Positions 29,308 through 37,103 of a stretch of 64,000 nt of DNA are shown here, piece by piece. The stretch comes from Yersinia vastinensis (GTDB lineage: Bacteria; Pseudomonadota; Gammaproteobacteria; Enterobacterales; Enterobacteriaceae). Position numbers and translations under genes: made by a program. The DNA is taken from NCBI RefSeq assembly GCF_902726565.1, contig NZ_CACVAF010000001.1, positions 372,001-436,000 on the forward strand, in the 5' to 3' direction. The number at the start of each line of letters is the position of its first letter. Position 1 is the stretch's first letter. The notes beneath the pieces were generated by a model, which ran no database searches, had not been told where the DNA came from, and worked only from the letters and a program-made list of their open reading frames with translations.

Positions 29308-30304
29308 TGAACATTCTTCAACAGGCGCTCTGGCCCACGAGAAAAATAAAACATTAAGCCTCCCAGCAAAGCGGCTCATGTTATTGAGTTTTATTGCTCT
29401 TGGTGCAATCGTTTTGTTTATGACAATTAATCTCAGGGGCAATATTCACTATGTACTGGTGCATCGCGGTCTTATTTTAGCCACGATGTTATTGGTCGCA
29501 TTTGCTGCTGGTATTGCCACTGTCTTATTCCAAACCGTCACCAATAACCGTATTTTGACGCCCTCGGTTATGGGGCTTGAAGCACTCTTTATCCTGATAC
29601 AAACCCTGTTGATATTTTTTGTCGATGCCAACGGGTTTAGGGTGTTAGGCATTACTGGTAAGTTTCTTTGCGAGTCGGCGTTGCTCCTGCTGTTCTCGGT
29701 ATTTCTTTATCGTTGGTTACTGACAGGTGTTGGCATTAACCTGCATAAGGTGCTGCTGGTTGGGTTGGTGTGCGGTACGCTGTTTCGTAGTTTATCTAGC
29801 CTGATGCAGCGCCTGCTTTCCCCTGGCGAGTTTGCCATATTGCAGGGAAGGGTATTTGCGACTTTCACGCGAGCGGCACCAGAAATTATTGCCCTGTCTA
29901 CTGGGATAATTATTATCGTGGGTATTGTTGTTTGGCGCATGCGCCATTGCCTCGATGTTATTGCGCTGGGCAGAAACACTGCGATTAATCTGGGCGTTGC
30001 TTACCAGAAAAAAATAACCGCAATTTTGCTGCTGGTTTCATTGCTGGTGGCTATCTCTACCGCACTTGTCGGGCCATTGACATTTTTAGGTCTACTGATC
30101 GCGAATCTGGCTTACCCCATTGTTGGCTCGTTCCGACATCAATATTTGCTACCGGGTGTTTTTTTACTGGGCGCGATTACGTTGGTTGGTGGGCAATTGA
30201 TTCTCGAACGCTTACTGAATATGTCGGGAACACTGTCAGTGGTGATTGAGTTTGTGGGTGGTGCGCTATTTATTTATCTTTTAATAAAAAAGGCTCCGGT
30301 GTGA
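29297..30304 (+). CDS. Iron-siderophore ABC permease, second subunit (FecCD family)
   Basis: A 335-residue multi-helix permease of the FatC/CeuC/YclO type. It shows the coupling-loop region TALVGPLTFLGLLIANL and the early VLVHRGLILATMLLVAFAAG helix pair. I chose the ATG at 29297, with AGGA 9 bases upstream; it overlaps the previous gene by 11 bases. A TTG at 29279 is possible but less likely. Pairs with the first permease to form a heterodimeric channel. Confidence 0.91.
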   Translation: MQANEHSSTGALAHEKNKTLSLPAKRLMLLSFIALGAIVLFMTINLRGNIHYVLVHRGLILATMLLVAFAAGIATVLFQTVTNNRILTPSVMGLEALFILIQTLLIFFVDANGFRVLGITGKFLCESALLLLFSVFLYRWLLTGVGINLHKVLLVGLVCGTLFRSLSSLMQRLLSPGEFAILQGRVFATFTRAAPEIIALSTGIIIIVGIVVWRMRHCLDVIALGRNTAINLGVAYQKKITAILLLVSLLVAISTALVGPLTFLGLLIANLAYPIVGSFRHQYLLPGVFLLGAITLVGGQLILERLLNMSGTLSVVIEFVGGALFIYLLIKKAPV

Positions 30305-31059
30305 TTGAAATAACTGACATATATAAAAAATACCAAGACACATTGGTACTCGATAATATAAATGAGAATATACCTTCGGGTGGAATTACCTCAATTATTG
30401 GGCCTAATGGTGCCGGAAAGTCTACATTGCTGTCGATTATGAGCCGTTTACTGACGCCAGATCTTGGCAGCGTAATGTTTAATGGGCTGGATGTGGCGAA
30501 AACCTCTGGGGATAAGCTGGCGACTATTTTGTCTGTTTTACGTCAAGAGAATCATTTTACCAGCCGGCTGACCGTTTCAGATTTAGTTGGTTTTGGTCGC
30601 TACCCCTATTCTAAAGGTCGGCTCAATGAAAACGATCGCCAACATATTGATGCAGCAATGGAATTCCTCAATCTGATGCCGCTAAAAGACCGCTATCTTG
30701 ATGAGCTTTCCGGTGGGCAACGGCAGCGGGCTTATGTTGCCATGGTTCTTTGTCAGGATACGAAATATATCCTGTTGGATGAACCACTGAATAATTTGGA
30801 TATGAAACATTGCGTCGCGATGATGAAACAATTACGTCGTGCGGCAGATGAGCTGAATAAAACCATCATACTGGTCATTCACGATATCAACTTCGCTTCT
30901 GCCTATTCTGACCATATTATTGCAATGAAAGACGGTGCGGTTATTTATCGTGGGGCGCCAGAAGAAATTATGAAACCTGATGTTCTTGAAGCGATCTTTG
31001 ATATCAAAATCAGAATAGAAAAAGTGCAAGATCAGCACATTGCGATTTATTATCGTTAA
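30301..31059 (+). CDS. Iron-siderophore ABC transporter ATPase
   Basis: A 252-residue cytosolic ATP-binding subunit of the FatE/CeuD/YclP type that powers import through the two preceding permeases. Walker A GPNGAGKST, Q-loop LRQENHF, signature LSGGQRQR, Walker B YILLDEPLNNLD and the switch His in LVIHDINFA are all present. The start is GTG, overlapping the permease stop by 4 bases (GTGA). Last gene of the operon; a large inverted repeat lies between it and convergent map. Confidence 0.94.
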   Translation: MIEITDIYKKYQDTLVLDNINENIPSGGITSIIGPNGAGKSTLLSIMSRLLTPDLGSVMFNGLDVAKTSGDKLATILSVLRQENHFTSRLTVSDLVGFGRYPYSKGRLNENDRQHIDAAMEFLNLMPLKDRYLDELSGGQRQRAYVAMVLCQDTKYILLDEPLNNLDMKHCVAMMKQLRRAADELNKTIILVIHDINFASAYSDHIIAMKDGAVIYRGAPEEIMKPDVLEAIFDIKIRIEKVQDQHIAIYYR

Positions 31060-31080
31060 GAGACTGAATGTGACTTTTCT

Positions 31081-31114
31081 GCTATTCGTGGCAAACGAAT
31101 CCGCCACGAATAGC
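31081..31114. terminator. Perfect 12-bp inverted repeat between convergent operons
   Basis: GCTATTCGTGGC (31081-31092) and GCCACGAATAGC (31103-31114) with a 10-base loop. It lies between the importer ATPase and map, which converge. No T run follows on either strand, so it may be a transcript-end hairpin or a rho-dependent end. Confidence 0.6.
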
Positions 31115-31122
31115 GGAGAACA

Positions 31123-31908
31123 TTAGATTGGTGCGTATTCACCAGTGCCTTCTGGCCAAGGTGTCAGTAAATCATACCCTGTCTCTGTCACCGCAATGGT
31201 ATGTTCCCACTGTGCTGAAAGAGAGCGGTCTTTGGTAACAACCGTCCAGCCATCGGAAAGGACGCTGGTTGCCGCTTTACCGGCATTAATCATCGGTTCA
31301 ATGGTGAAAATCATTCCTGCCTTCAGCGGCATTCCTGCTCCCGGTGTACCGTAGTGCAGTATTTGCGGGTCGGTATGATATTCCTGCCCGACACCGTGAC
31401 CACAATACTCCCTCACGACAGAAAATCCTGCGCTCTCAGCCACTTGTTGAATGGCCGCCCCGATATCTCCCAGCGTGGCTCCCGGACGTACGACCTTAAT
31501 ACCCGCAACCATGGATAAATAAGTAATATCGACCAATCGTTTAGCTCTGACGGATGGCTCGCCGACAAAGTACATTCTGCTAGTATCGCCATACCAGCCG
31601 TCTTTAATGATGGCGACATCAATATTAACAATATCGCCTTTTTTGAGTTTTTTATCCGATGGGATCCCGTGGCAAACCACGTGATTTACAGAAGTACAAA
31701 CCGTGCGGGTATACCCGTGATAACCAATGTTGGCAGGGATAACCTTTAGCTCATCCACAATATAATCGTGACACAACCGGTCAATTTCATCCGTCGTGAT
31801 GCCCGCGCGGACATATGGCGTGATCATTTCCAGTACTTTTGCTGCGGCCTGGCCTGCGGCACGGGCCATCTCAATCTCTGCTGGTGAGTGGATTTTGACA
31901 TCTGTCAT
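31123..31908 (-). CDS. map: Type I methionine aminopeptidase, accessory copy
   Basis: A 261-residue metalloenzyme that removes the initiator methionine from nascent proteins. All five metal ligands of the pita-bread fold are visible: Asp in NIDVAIIKDG, Asp in YGDTSRM, His in YCGHGVGQ, Glu in FTIEPMIN and Glu in QWEHTIAV. It resembles E. coli Map over its length but is clearly diverged (GQEYHTDP where E. coli has GRGFHEEP). Since the housekeeping map normally sits beside rpsB, this is probably a second copy. Its start overlaps the stop of a ParD-like gene by 4 bases, so the two are coupled. Confidence 0.92.
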   Translation of the reverse strand: MTDVKIHSPAEIEMARAAGQAAAKVLEMITPYVRAGITTDEIDRLCHDYIVDELKVIPANIGYHGYTRTVCTSVNHVVCHGIPSDKKLKKGDIVNIDVAIIKDGWYGDTSRMYFVGEPSVRAKRLVDITYLSMVAGIKVVRPGATLGDIGAAIQQVAESAGFSVVREYCGHGVGQEYHTDPQILHYGTPGAGMPLKAGMIFTIEPMINAGKAATSVLSDGWTVVTKDRSLSAQWEHTIAVTETGYDLLTPWPEGTGEYAPI

Positions 31909-32156
31909 TGCGCGTTCTCTTCTTTATCAAACGTATGAGTTTCATTTTGGATGATTCTGGCAATGTCAGCTCCGCCTCGTAATTCAGCTTGAACCAATGC
32001 CCGCGCAAGCTCATGGTGGCTCAACTGTGGATATAGCTCGGCCAACATGCCCATTTTGAGCCAGTGTTCAGCCTGTGCATTAATTGACCGGCTCATAGCA
32101 TTACTGGCAATGCGAAGGTTCTCATGCATTAGATCGGAGATTTTAACAATGCCCAT
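31905..32156 (-). CDS. ParD-like antitoxin-family protein
   Basis: An 83-residue protein of the ParD-like family: a predicted short ribbon-helix-helix-type N-terminus (MGIVKISDLMHENLRIASNA) followed by SRSINAQAEHWLKMGMLAEL, a pattern typical of small DNA-binding antitoxin-like proteins. I chose the ATG at 32156 because AGGTG lies about 5 bases upstream; a start 20 codons earlier gives a non-family extension. No ParE-like toxin is next to it; the downstream coupled gene is instead a methionine aminopeptidase. It may be an autoregulator of that pair. Function is inferred only. Confidence 0.75.
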   Translation of the reverse strand: MGIVKISDLMHENLRIASNAMSRSINAQAEHWLKMGMLAELYPQLSHHELARALVQAELRGGADIARIIQNETHTFDKEENAQ

Positions 32157-32392
32157 AAAGCACCTATACGAAACATATATGTTATGTATATTGCCATAGA
32201 GGGAAATAAAATTCACCTATCAAAAACAAAAACGCGGCTGCCCGCTTTCTATCTCGCGAGGATAAGAGATCTATCACTATTTCTGGTTAGCTTTTGACAT
32301 AAAAATAAGTTGTTACAAGAGAATATGATCTATGATCGAGTGCGCAGCCCTCTGATTATTCATTGGAGGAACAGTTCCTACAGGAGAATTCT

Positions 32393-33856
32393 ATGTCTCA
32401 TATGCCACTCATTAAGCTCCCCTCCACGCATTCTGAAGGTTGCCTCTGCCATAGCCCTGCATTTGTACGCATCAATACTGTTTTTTCCCAGAAAGCGGCT
32501 CAATCCGCCCCCATTACTGCGGCCACTGTGGCTGCTGCGGTGCCGGGCACAAAACGACAAAAAAGAGATGTGGCGGCTAATGCTGTGCGCGTGATGGCGT
32601 TTACGAATGTTCGTATTTTTGATGGTGTTTCAGACCATTTGCGGGATGGATTGCGGGTCGTGGTAGAAGGCAACAAGATCAAATCGGTAGAGCCAGTGGG
32701 TACAGCGCTACCGCCAGATGTTGAGCTGATTGATGGTGGTGGTGGTGTACTGATGCCAGGGCTGATTGATGCGCACTGGCACGCGATAATGGCTCGTCCA
32801 TCCATGATGACTGCGATGACAGCCGATTTTAACTATATTCAGGCCCTGGCCATTGCCGAAGCCGACGCCACATTGATGCGTGGTTTTACCACAGTGCGTG
32901 ATATGGGCGGGCCGGTTTTTGGACTAAAACGTGCGATTGATGAACATGTTGCCATCGGGCCGCGCATCTTCCCATCGGGGGCCTTTATCACCCAAACCGG
33001 TGGGCATGGCGATTTCCGCCTGATTGGTGAGTTGCCCCATACGCCATCGGACCCTCTTAGCTACGCCGAGCGCGTGGGAATGACGGCGATTGCTGACGGT
33101 GCCGATCAGGTGCTATTGCGTGCCAGAGAACAACTGATGCGAGGGGCATCGCAACTTAAATATATGGCAGGCGGGGGGGTGGCTTCCATGTATGACTCCA
33201 TCAGCGTGACGGAAGGGTCGGTGCCAGAGATTCAGGCAGCAGTCACTGCCGCAGACAATTGGGGCACCTATGTCACGGTTCACGCCTATACTGCACGAGC
33301 TGTCACCATGGCTATCAAAGGCGGTGTTAAATGTATTGAGCACGGCCAATTGGTGGATGAAGAAACGGTGCAATTGATGGCTGAAAAGGGTATCTGGTGG
33401 AGTTTGCAGCCTTTCCTTGATGACGAGGATGCAGTGCCAATGGCAAGCCCGGCCTCACGTGCCAAGCAGCTCGAAATGGTTGCTGGCACTGATAATGCTT
33501 ATATGCTGGCGAAAAAATATAACATCAAAACAGCGTGGGGCACCGATACGCTATTTGATGCGCGATTAGCCACAAGACAGGGTGCGCAATTGGCTAAACT
33601 GACTCGCTGGTATACACCGCTTGAAGTGCTCAAGATGGCGACCAGTGTTAATGCCGAACTTTGTGCCTTTTCTGGCCCAAGAAACCCCTATCCCGGTAAG
33701 TTGGGCGTGGTGGAGAATGGGGCGCTGGCTGACTTGATTTTGGTTGATGGTGATCCCCTCACTGATATTCAACTTCTTGCCCAACCAGAGACAGCATTCC
33801 GCGTAATAATGAAAGATGGGCAAATTTTCAAAAATACTCTGGGAGGCGGCAGTTGA
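32393..33856 (+). CDS. Metal-dependent amidohydrolase with cysteine-rich N-terminal leader
   Basis: A 487-residue amidohydrolase of the imidazolonepropionase/prolidase-like group. Metal and catalytic residues are visible: HxH in DAHWHAIM, Lys in QLKYMAGGG, His in TVHAYTA, His in CIEHGQLVD and Asp in AWGTDTLFD. The first 65 residues precede the amidohydrolase beta-strand (MAFTNVRIFDG) and include EGCLCHSP and an Ala/Thr-rich stretch; this is not an obvious Sec or Tat signal. AGGAG precedes the ATG at 32393 by about 7 bases. The stop overlaps the ytcA start, so it heads the ytcA-mdtNOP operon, suggesting that enzyme and efflux act on related compounds. Confidence 0.87.
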   Translation: MSHMPLIKLPSTHSEGCLCHSPAFVRINTVFSQKAAQSAPITAATVAAAVPGTKRQKRDVAANAVRVMAFTNVRIFDGVSDHLRDGLRVVVEGNKIKSVEPVGTALPPDVELIDGGGGVLMPGLIDAHWHAIMARPSMMTAMTADFNYIQALAIAEADATLMRGFTTVRDMGGPVFGLKRAIDEHVAIGPRIFPSGAFITQTGGHGDFRLIGELPHTPSDPLSYAERVGMTAIADGADQVLLRAREQLMRGASQLKYMAGGGVASMYDSISVTEGSVPEIQAAVTAADNWGTYVTVHAYTARAVTMAIKGGVKCIEHGQLVDEETVQLMAEKGIWWSLQPFLDDEDAVPMASPASRAKQLEMVAGTDNAYMLAKKYNIKTAWGTDTLFDARLATRQGAQLAKLTRWYTPLEVLKMATSVNAELCAFSGPRNPYPGKLGVVENGALADLILVDGDPLTDIQLLAQPETAFRVIMKDGQIFKNTLGGGS

Positions 33857-34155
33857 TTTCTTTCAAGCACTTAGGTTCCGATAATCAGCATCAATGGCGT
33901 AAGTCATGGTTGCTGTTATCGGCAATTGCCCTGAGTGGCTGCACCAGAGCAGAGGCTCCCTCTTTTGCGCTATTGGGTTCCTATTTCCCTTCTTGGCTGG
34001 CTTGCGCTTTTATTGGCATCATCGCGGCGGTGATTGCACGTGTCCTGTTTATTCGTATTGGTATTGACGAGGTGTTGCCATGGCGGTTGTTGGTCTATGT
34101 CTGTCTGGCGCTTGCCGTGGCATTCATGTGTTCCCTACTACTCTTTGCGCGATGA
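33853..34155 (+). CDS. ytcA: YtcA-family small lipoprotein/membrane protein
   Basis: A 100-residue protein with a signal and lipobox ALSGC (Cys at 30), then two hydrophobic helices (WLACAFIGIIAAVIARVLF and LLVYVCLALAVAFMCSLLL). This fits the YtcA family, encoded just upstream of mdtNOP in E. coli as here. The start is TTG, supported by GGGAGG 6 bases upstream; it overlaps the amidohydrolase stop by 4 bases (TTGA). A role in the efflux system is likely but unknown. Confidence 0.85.
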   Translation: MISFKHLGSDNQHQWRKSWLLLSAIALSGCTRAEAPSFALLGSYFPSWLACAFIGIIAAVIARVLFIRIGIDEVLPWRLLVYVCLALAVAFMCSLLLFAR

Positions 34156-35214
34156 ATGGTGAATATGAATAAGCTACAGGGGAGTGGGCGCAAGCGGCAA
34201 CTGGCATTGATTGTTGCCGGGATTATCATTGTGGTGGCCGCCATCACTGGATGGCTTTCCGTGCGGCAAACCACGTTGAATCCGTTGTCTGAAGATGCGG
34301 AACTGGGGGCGAGTGTGGTGCATGTGGTCAGCTCGGTTCCTGGTCGAATTATCTCGATTAATGTCGAGGAAAATAGCAAAGTCCGGCGAGGTGACCTGCT
34401 GTTTACTATTGAGCAGGATATTTATCGTTTGCGTGTTGAACAGGCGCAAGCGGAGCTGAAAATGGCCGAGGCCGCTCGAGATACTCAACAAAGAACTGTG
34501 GTGGCTGAACAGTCCAATGCTGCGATTACGGATGAACAGATTGTCCGGGCGCGCGCCAATCTTAAATTGGCCACTCAGACACTGGCACGACTACAGCCAC
34601 TGTTACCTAAAGGCTATGTAACGGCGCAGCAGGTTGATGATGCGGCGACGGCAAAACATGATGCCGAGGTCAGCCTGAAGCAAGCATTAAAACAGTCTTT
34701 TGCTGCTGAAGCTTTGGTGAGCACCACGGCTGCATCTGAGGCGCTCGTGGTTGCTCGTCGCGCGGCACTGGCTATGGCAGAGCGAGAACTGGCAAACACA
34801 CAAGTTCGCGCACCTCATGATGGCCGCGTGGTGGGGTTGACGGTCTCTACCGGGGAGTTTGTCATCCCGGATCAGGCTATTTTTACCCTCATCAATACTG
34901 AGCATTGGCACGCGTCGGCATTTTTCCGTGAAACTGAGCTAAAGAATATCAAGGTCGGTGATTGTGCCACGGTGTATGTCATGGCAGACCGTCAACGGGC
35001 GATTCAGGGAAGGGTCGAGGGGATTGGATGGGGGGTCAGTTCTGAAGATTTGCTCAATATTCCTCGTGGGCTGCCTTATGTGCCGAAGTCACTGAATTGG
35101 GTTCGTGTTGTTCAACGCTTCCCTGTTCGTATCAGTCTGGATAATCCACCAGAAGATCTGATGCGTATTGGTGCGACAGCTGTGGTTATCGTGCGAAATG
35201 ACGATGGTTGCTGA
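34156..35214 (+). CDS. mdtN: Multidrug efflux periplasmic adaptor MdtN
   Basis: A 352-residue HlyD/EmrA-type membrane-fusion protein with one N-terminal TM helix (about 12-34), a lipoyl domain split by a long coiled coil (QAQAELKMAEAARDTQQR and following; second half NTQVRAPHDGRVVGL) and a beta-barrel domain. MdtN links the inner-membrane MdtO to the outer-membrane MdtP. It starts directly after the ytcA stop (ATG at 34156; another at 34165), with no clear ribosome site, so translation is probably coupled. Confidence 0.9.
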   Translation: MVNMNKLQGSGRKRQLALIVAGIIIVVAAITGWLSVRQTTLNPLSEDAELGASVVHVVSSVPGRIISINVEENSKVRRGDLLFTIEQDIYRLRVEQAQAELKMAEAARDTQQRTVVAEQSNAAITDEQIVRARANLKLATQTLARLQPLLPKGYVTAQQVDDAATAKHDAEVSLKQALKQSFAAEALVSTTAASEALVVARRAALAMAERELANTQVRAPHDGRVVGLTVSTGEFVIPDQAIFTLINTEHWHASAFFRETELKNIKVGDCATVYVMADRQRAIQGRVEGIGWGVSSEDLLNIPRGLPYVPKSLNWVRVVQRFPVRISLDNPPEDLMRIGATAVVIVRNDDGC

Positions 35215-37099
35215 CGGTACGCTTGGCGGCATGATCCGTCAGGCAAGAGCGGATCTGGCCTTTTTCCCTGGGCGAATTGCCATGGCTTGGCGTGTTGCGG
35301 CGCTATGTGCCCTGATGGCGATGGTCGCGATGGTTTATGGCATTCCAGAATCTGCGATTAGCTGCTATCTCATCATCTTCGTAATGAAACCGGATGGTGT
35401 TGAGAGCATGGTGATGGCTATTGCTATTACGGTGTTGGTCTCGCTGGTGGTCGGATTGGTGTTTCTGCTTATCCATTTCACGCTGGAAGCAGCACCTCTG
35501 CGTATGGCTGCTTTGATTGTTAGTTCGTTCTTATTCCTCTATCTGGGATCAGCGAGCAAACTTGGCCCTGCCGGTAGTATTATTGCGCTGGTTATCGCTT
35601 TTGTGATGACGTTACTGAGTGATATTCCTATGGGGGAAGTGGCGACGCGCGGGCTGCTCTATGCTTGGTTAATGGCGGTCGCCCCGATGTTGCTCATCAT
35701 TGGATTTAATCTTTTTCTTGGCCGAGCGCCGCAGCGATTGTTACGCGCCAGTTTATCCGAGCGATTAATGACGGTGGCCGAAGCGTTGCGTGAACCCAAT
35801 GCCATCAATATGTCCAAGGTGGTGGACCTACTAGAGGAAGGGCAAAATGAGCATCAGCAGCGGGCGCTCTTTGTGCGTATTTTTCATCTACGGCCCTCTG
35901 CTGAGGCGGCTTGGCTCGACAGCGCAGTAAAAAACAGTTATCGGCTGCTATTGGCGACATCTATTTTACCCGCCACCACACCTGAAAATGTACGTCTGGA
36001 GCTTGCCGCTTATTGCGCTCGCGCGGGTGAAGCGGTTGCGGCGGGGGCGTTGGGGGTTACCCCCACATTGACTACTGACGCGACAGGCGATGAAATCGCT
36101 GAAATCAGAAACGCGCTGATTGCGCTGGCTAACGGCGACAATCAACCCGATCCTGATGCACCGAAAGACACCTTCTTTGCAGCCGATGCGCTCACTAACC
36201 CTGTTCATCAACGTTTTGCACTAAAGACCACGGCAGCGGCCCTTATCTGTTATTTGGTTTACACCGCGTTGGATTGGCAGGACATCCATACTGCCATGAT
36301 CACTTGTTATGTGGCTGCGCTAGGCACCACGGGTGAGACCGTACATAAGCTGGTATTGCGGATTATCGGTTGCTTGATTGGTGCATTGATGGGGGTACTG
36401 GCGATCATTTTCATCATTCCCTATATGAATGAGATTGGGCAATTGATGGCGCTTGTATTTGGTGGCGTGATTTTGGCGGCGTGGGTGTCGTGTGGTAACG
36501 AACGTATCGCTTATGCGGGGGTACAGGTCGGGTTGGCTTTTCTGCTTACGGTATTACAAGGCTTCGGGCCGAGCACTGATATGGGCGTGGCACTCGACAG
36601 GGTGATAGGTATCCTGCTGGGTAACTTAGTGGTGTATTTGATTTTCACCCGATTATGGCCGGTGGCGATTGCCGATGCGGTACGCGCTCGTATCAATAAA
36701 GCGCTAACAGGATTGACTCATTTGGCGGCTTTACCCTCCAATGCACGGCCAGCGCTGTTGCGAGAAGCCACTACAGTTGAAGCTGAGATAACCAGCGCAC
36801 GAGAAGAGTTGGCTCTGGTTCCCTTTGAGCCAAGGCAATTGCGCCCCTCACGTGAAGAGTGCGCCCGTTTACAGGCAATATTGCTGGAAATAGGGAGATT
36901 ATGCCCAACACTGTATCTCTCTACTGAAAAATCGTTGTCAGACGTTGAACAACTGCGCCGGCTCTCGGCAGGTGACGCCTCCTCCCCCTTAGTGAATGAA
37001 CAAAAACAGAAAAGTGAATATTCACTGCAAGCGTTATCGCCAATTGAGCTGACTATTCAACAACGCATAAAGCGACTTGAGGAACTTCTGGGAAATTGA
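35198..37099 (+). CDS. mdtO: FUSC-family inner-membrane efflux protein MdtO
   Basis: A 633-residue member of the fusaric-acid-resistance (FUSC) family. Two blocks of about five to six helices (about 30-190 and 360-510) are each followed by a cytoplasmic segment, as in E. coli MdtO and AaeB. FAADALTNPVHQRFALKTT marks the start of the second block. With MdtN and MdtP it should export aromatic or acidic drugs. I chose the ATG at 35198, which overlaps mdtN by 17 bases; the upstream TTG at 35168 is less likely. Confidence 0.88.
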   Translation: MTMVADGTLGGMIRQARADLAFFPGRIAMAWRVAALCALMAMVAMVYGIPESAISCYLIIFVMKPDGVESMVMAIAITVLVSLVVGLVFLLIHFTLEAAPLRMAALIVSSFLFLYLGSASKLGPAGSIIALVIAFVMTLLSDIPMGEVATRGLLYAWLMAVAPMLLIIGFNLFLGRAPQRLLRASLSERLMTVAEALREPNAINMSKVVDLLEEGQNEHQQRALFVRIFHLRPSAEAAWLDSAVKNSYRLLLATSILPATTPENVRLELAAYCARAGEAVAAGALGVTPTLTTDATGDEIAEIRNALIALANGDNQPDPDAPKDTFFAADALTNPVHQRFALKTTAAALICYLVYTALDWQDIHTAMITCYVAALGTTGETVHKLVLRIIGCLIGALMGVLAIIFIIPYMNEIGQLMALVFGGVILAAWVSCGNERIAYAGVQVGLAFLLTVLQGFGPSTDMGVALDRVIGILLGNLVVYLIFTRLWPVAIADAVRARINKALTGLTHLAALPSNARPALLREATTVEAEITSAREELALVPFEPRQLRPSREECARLQAILLEIGRLCPTLYLSTEKSLSDVEQLRRLSAGDASSPLVNEQKQKSEYSLQALSPIELTIQQRIKRLEELLGN

Positions 37100-37103
37100 T
37101 GAC

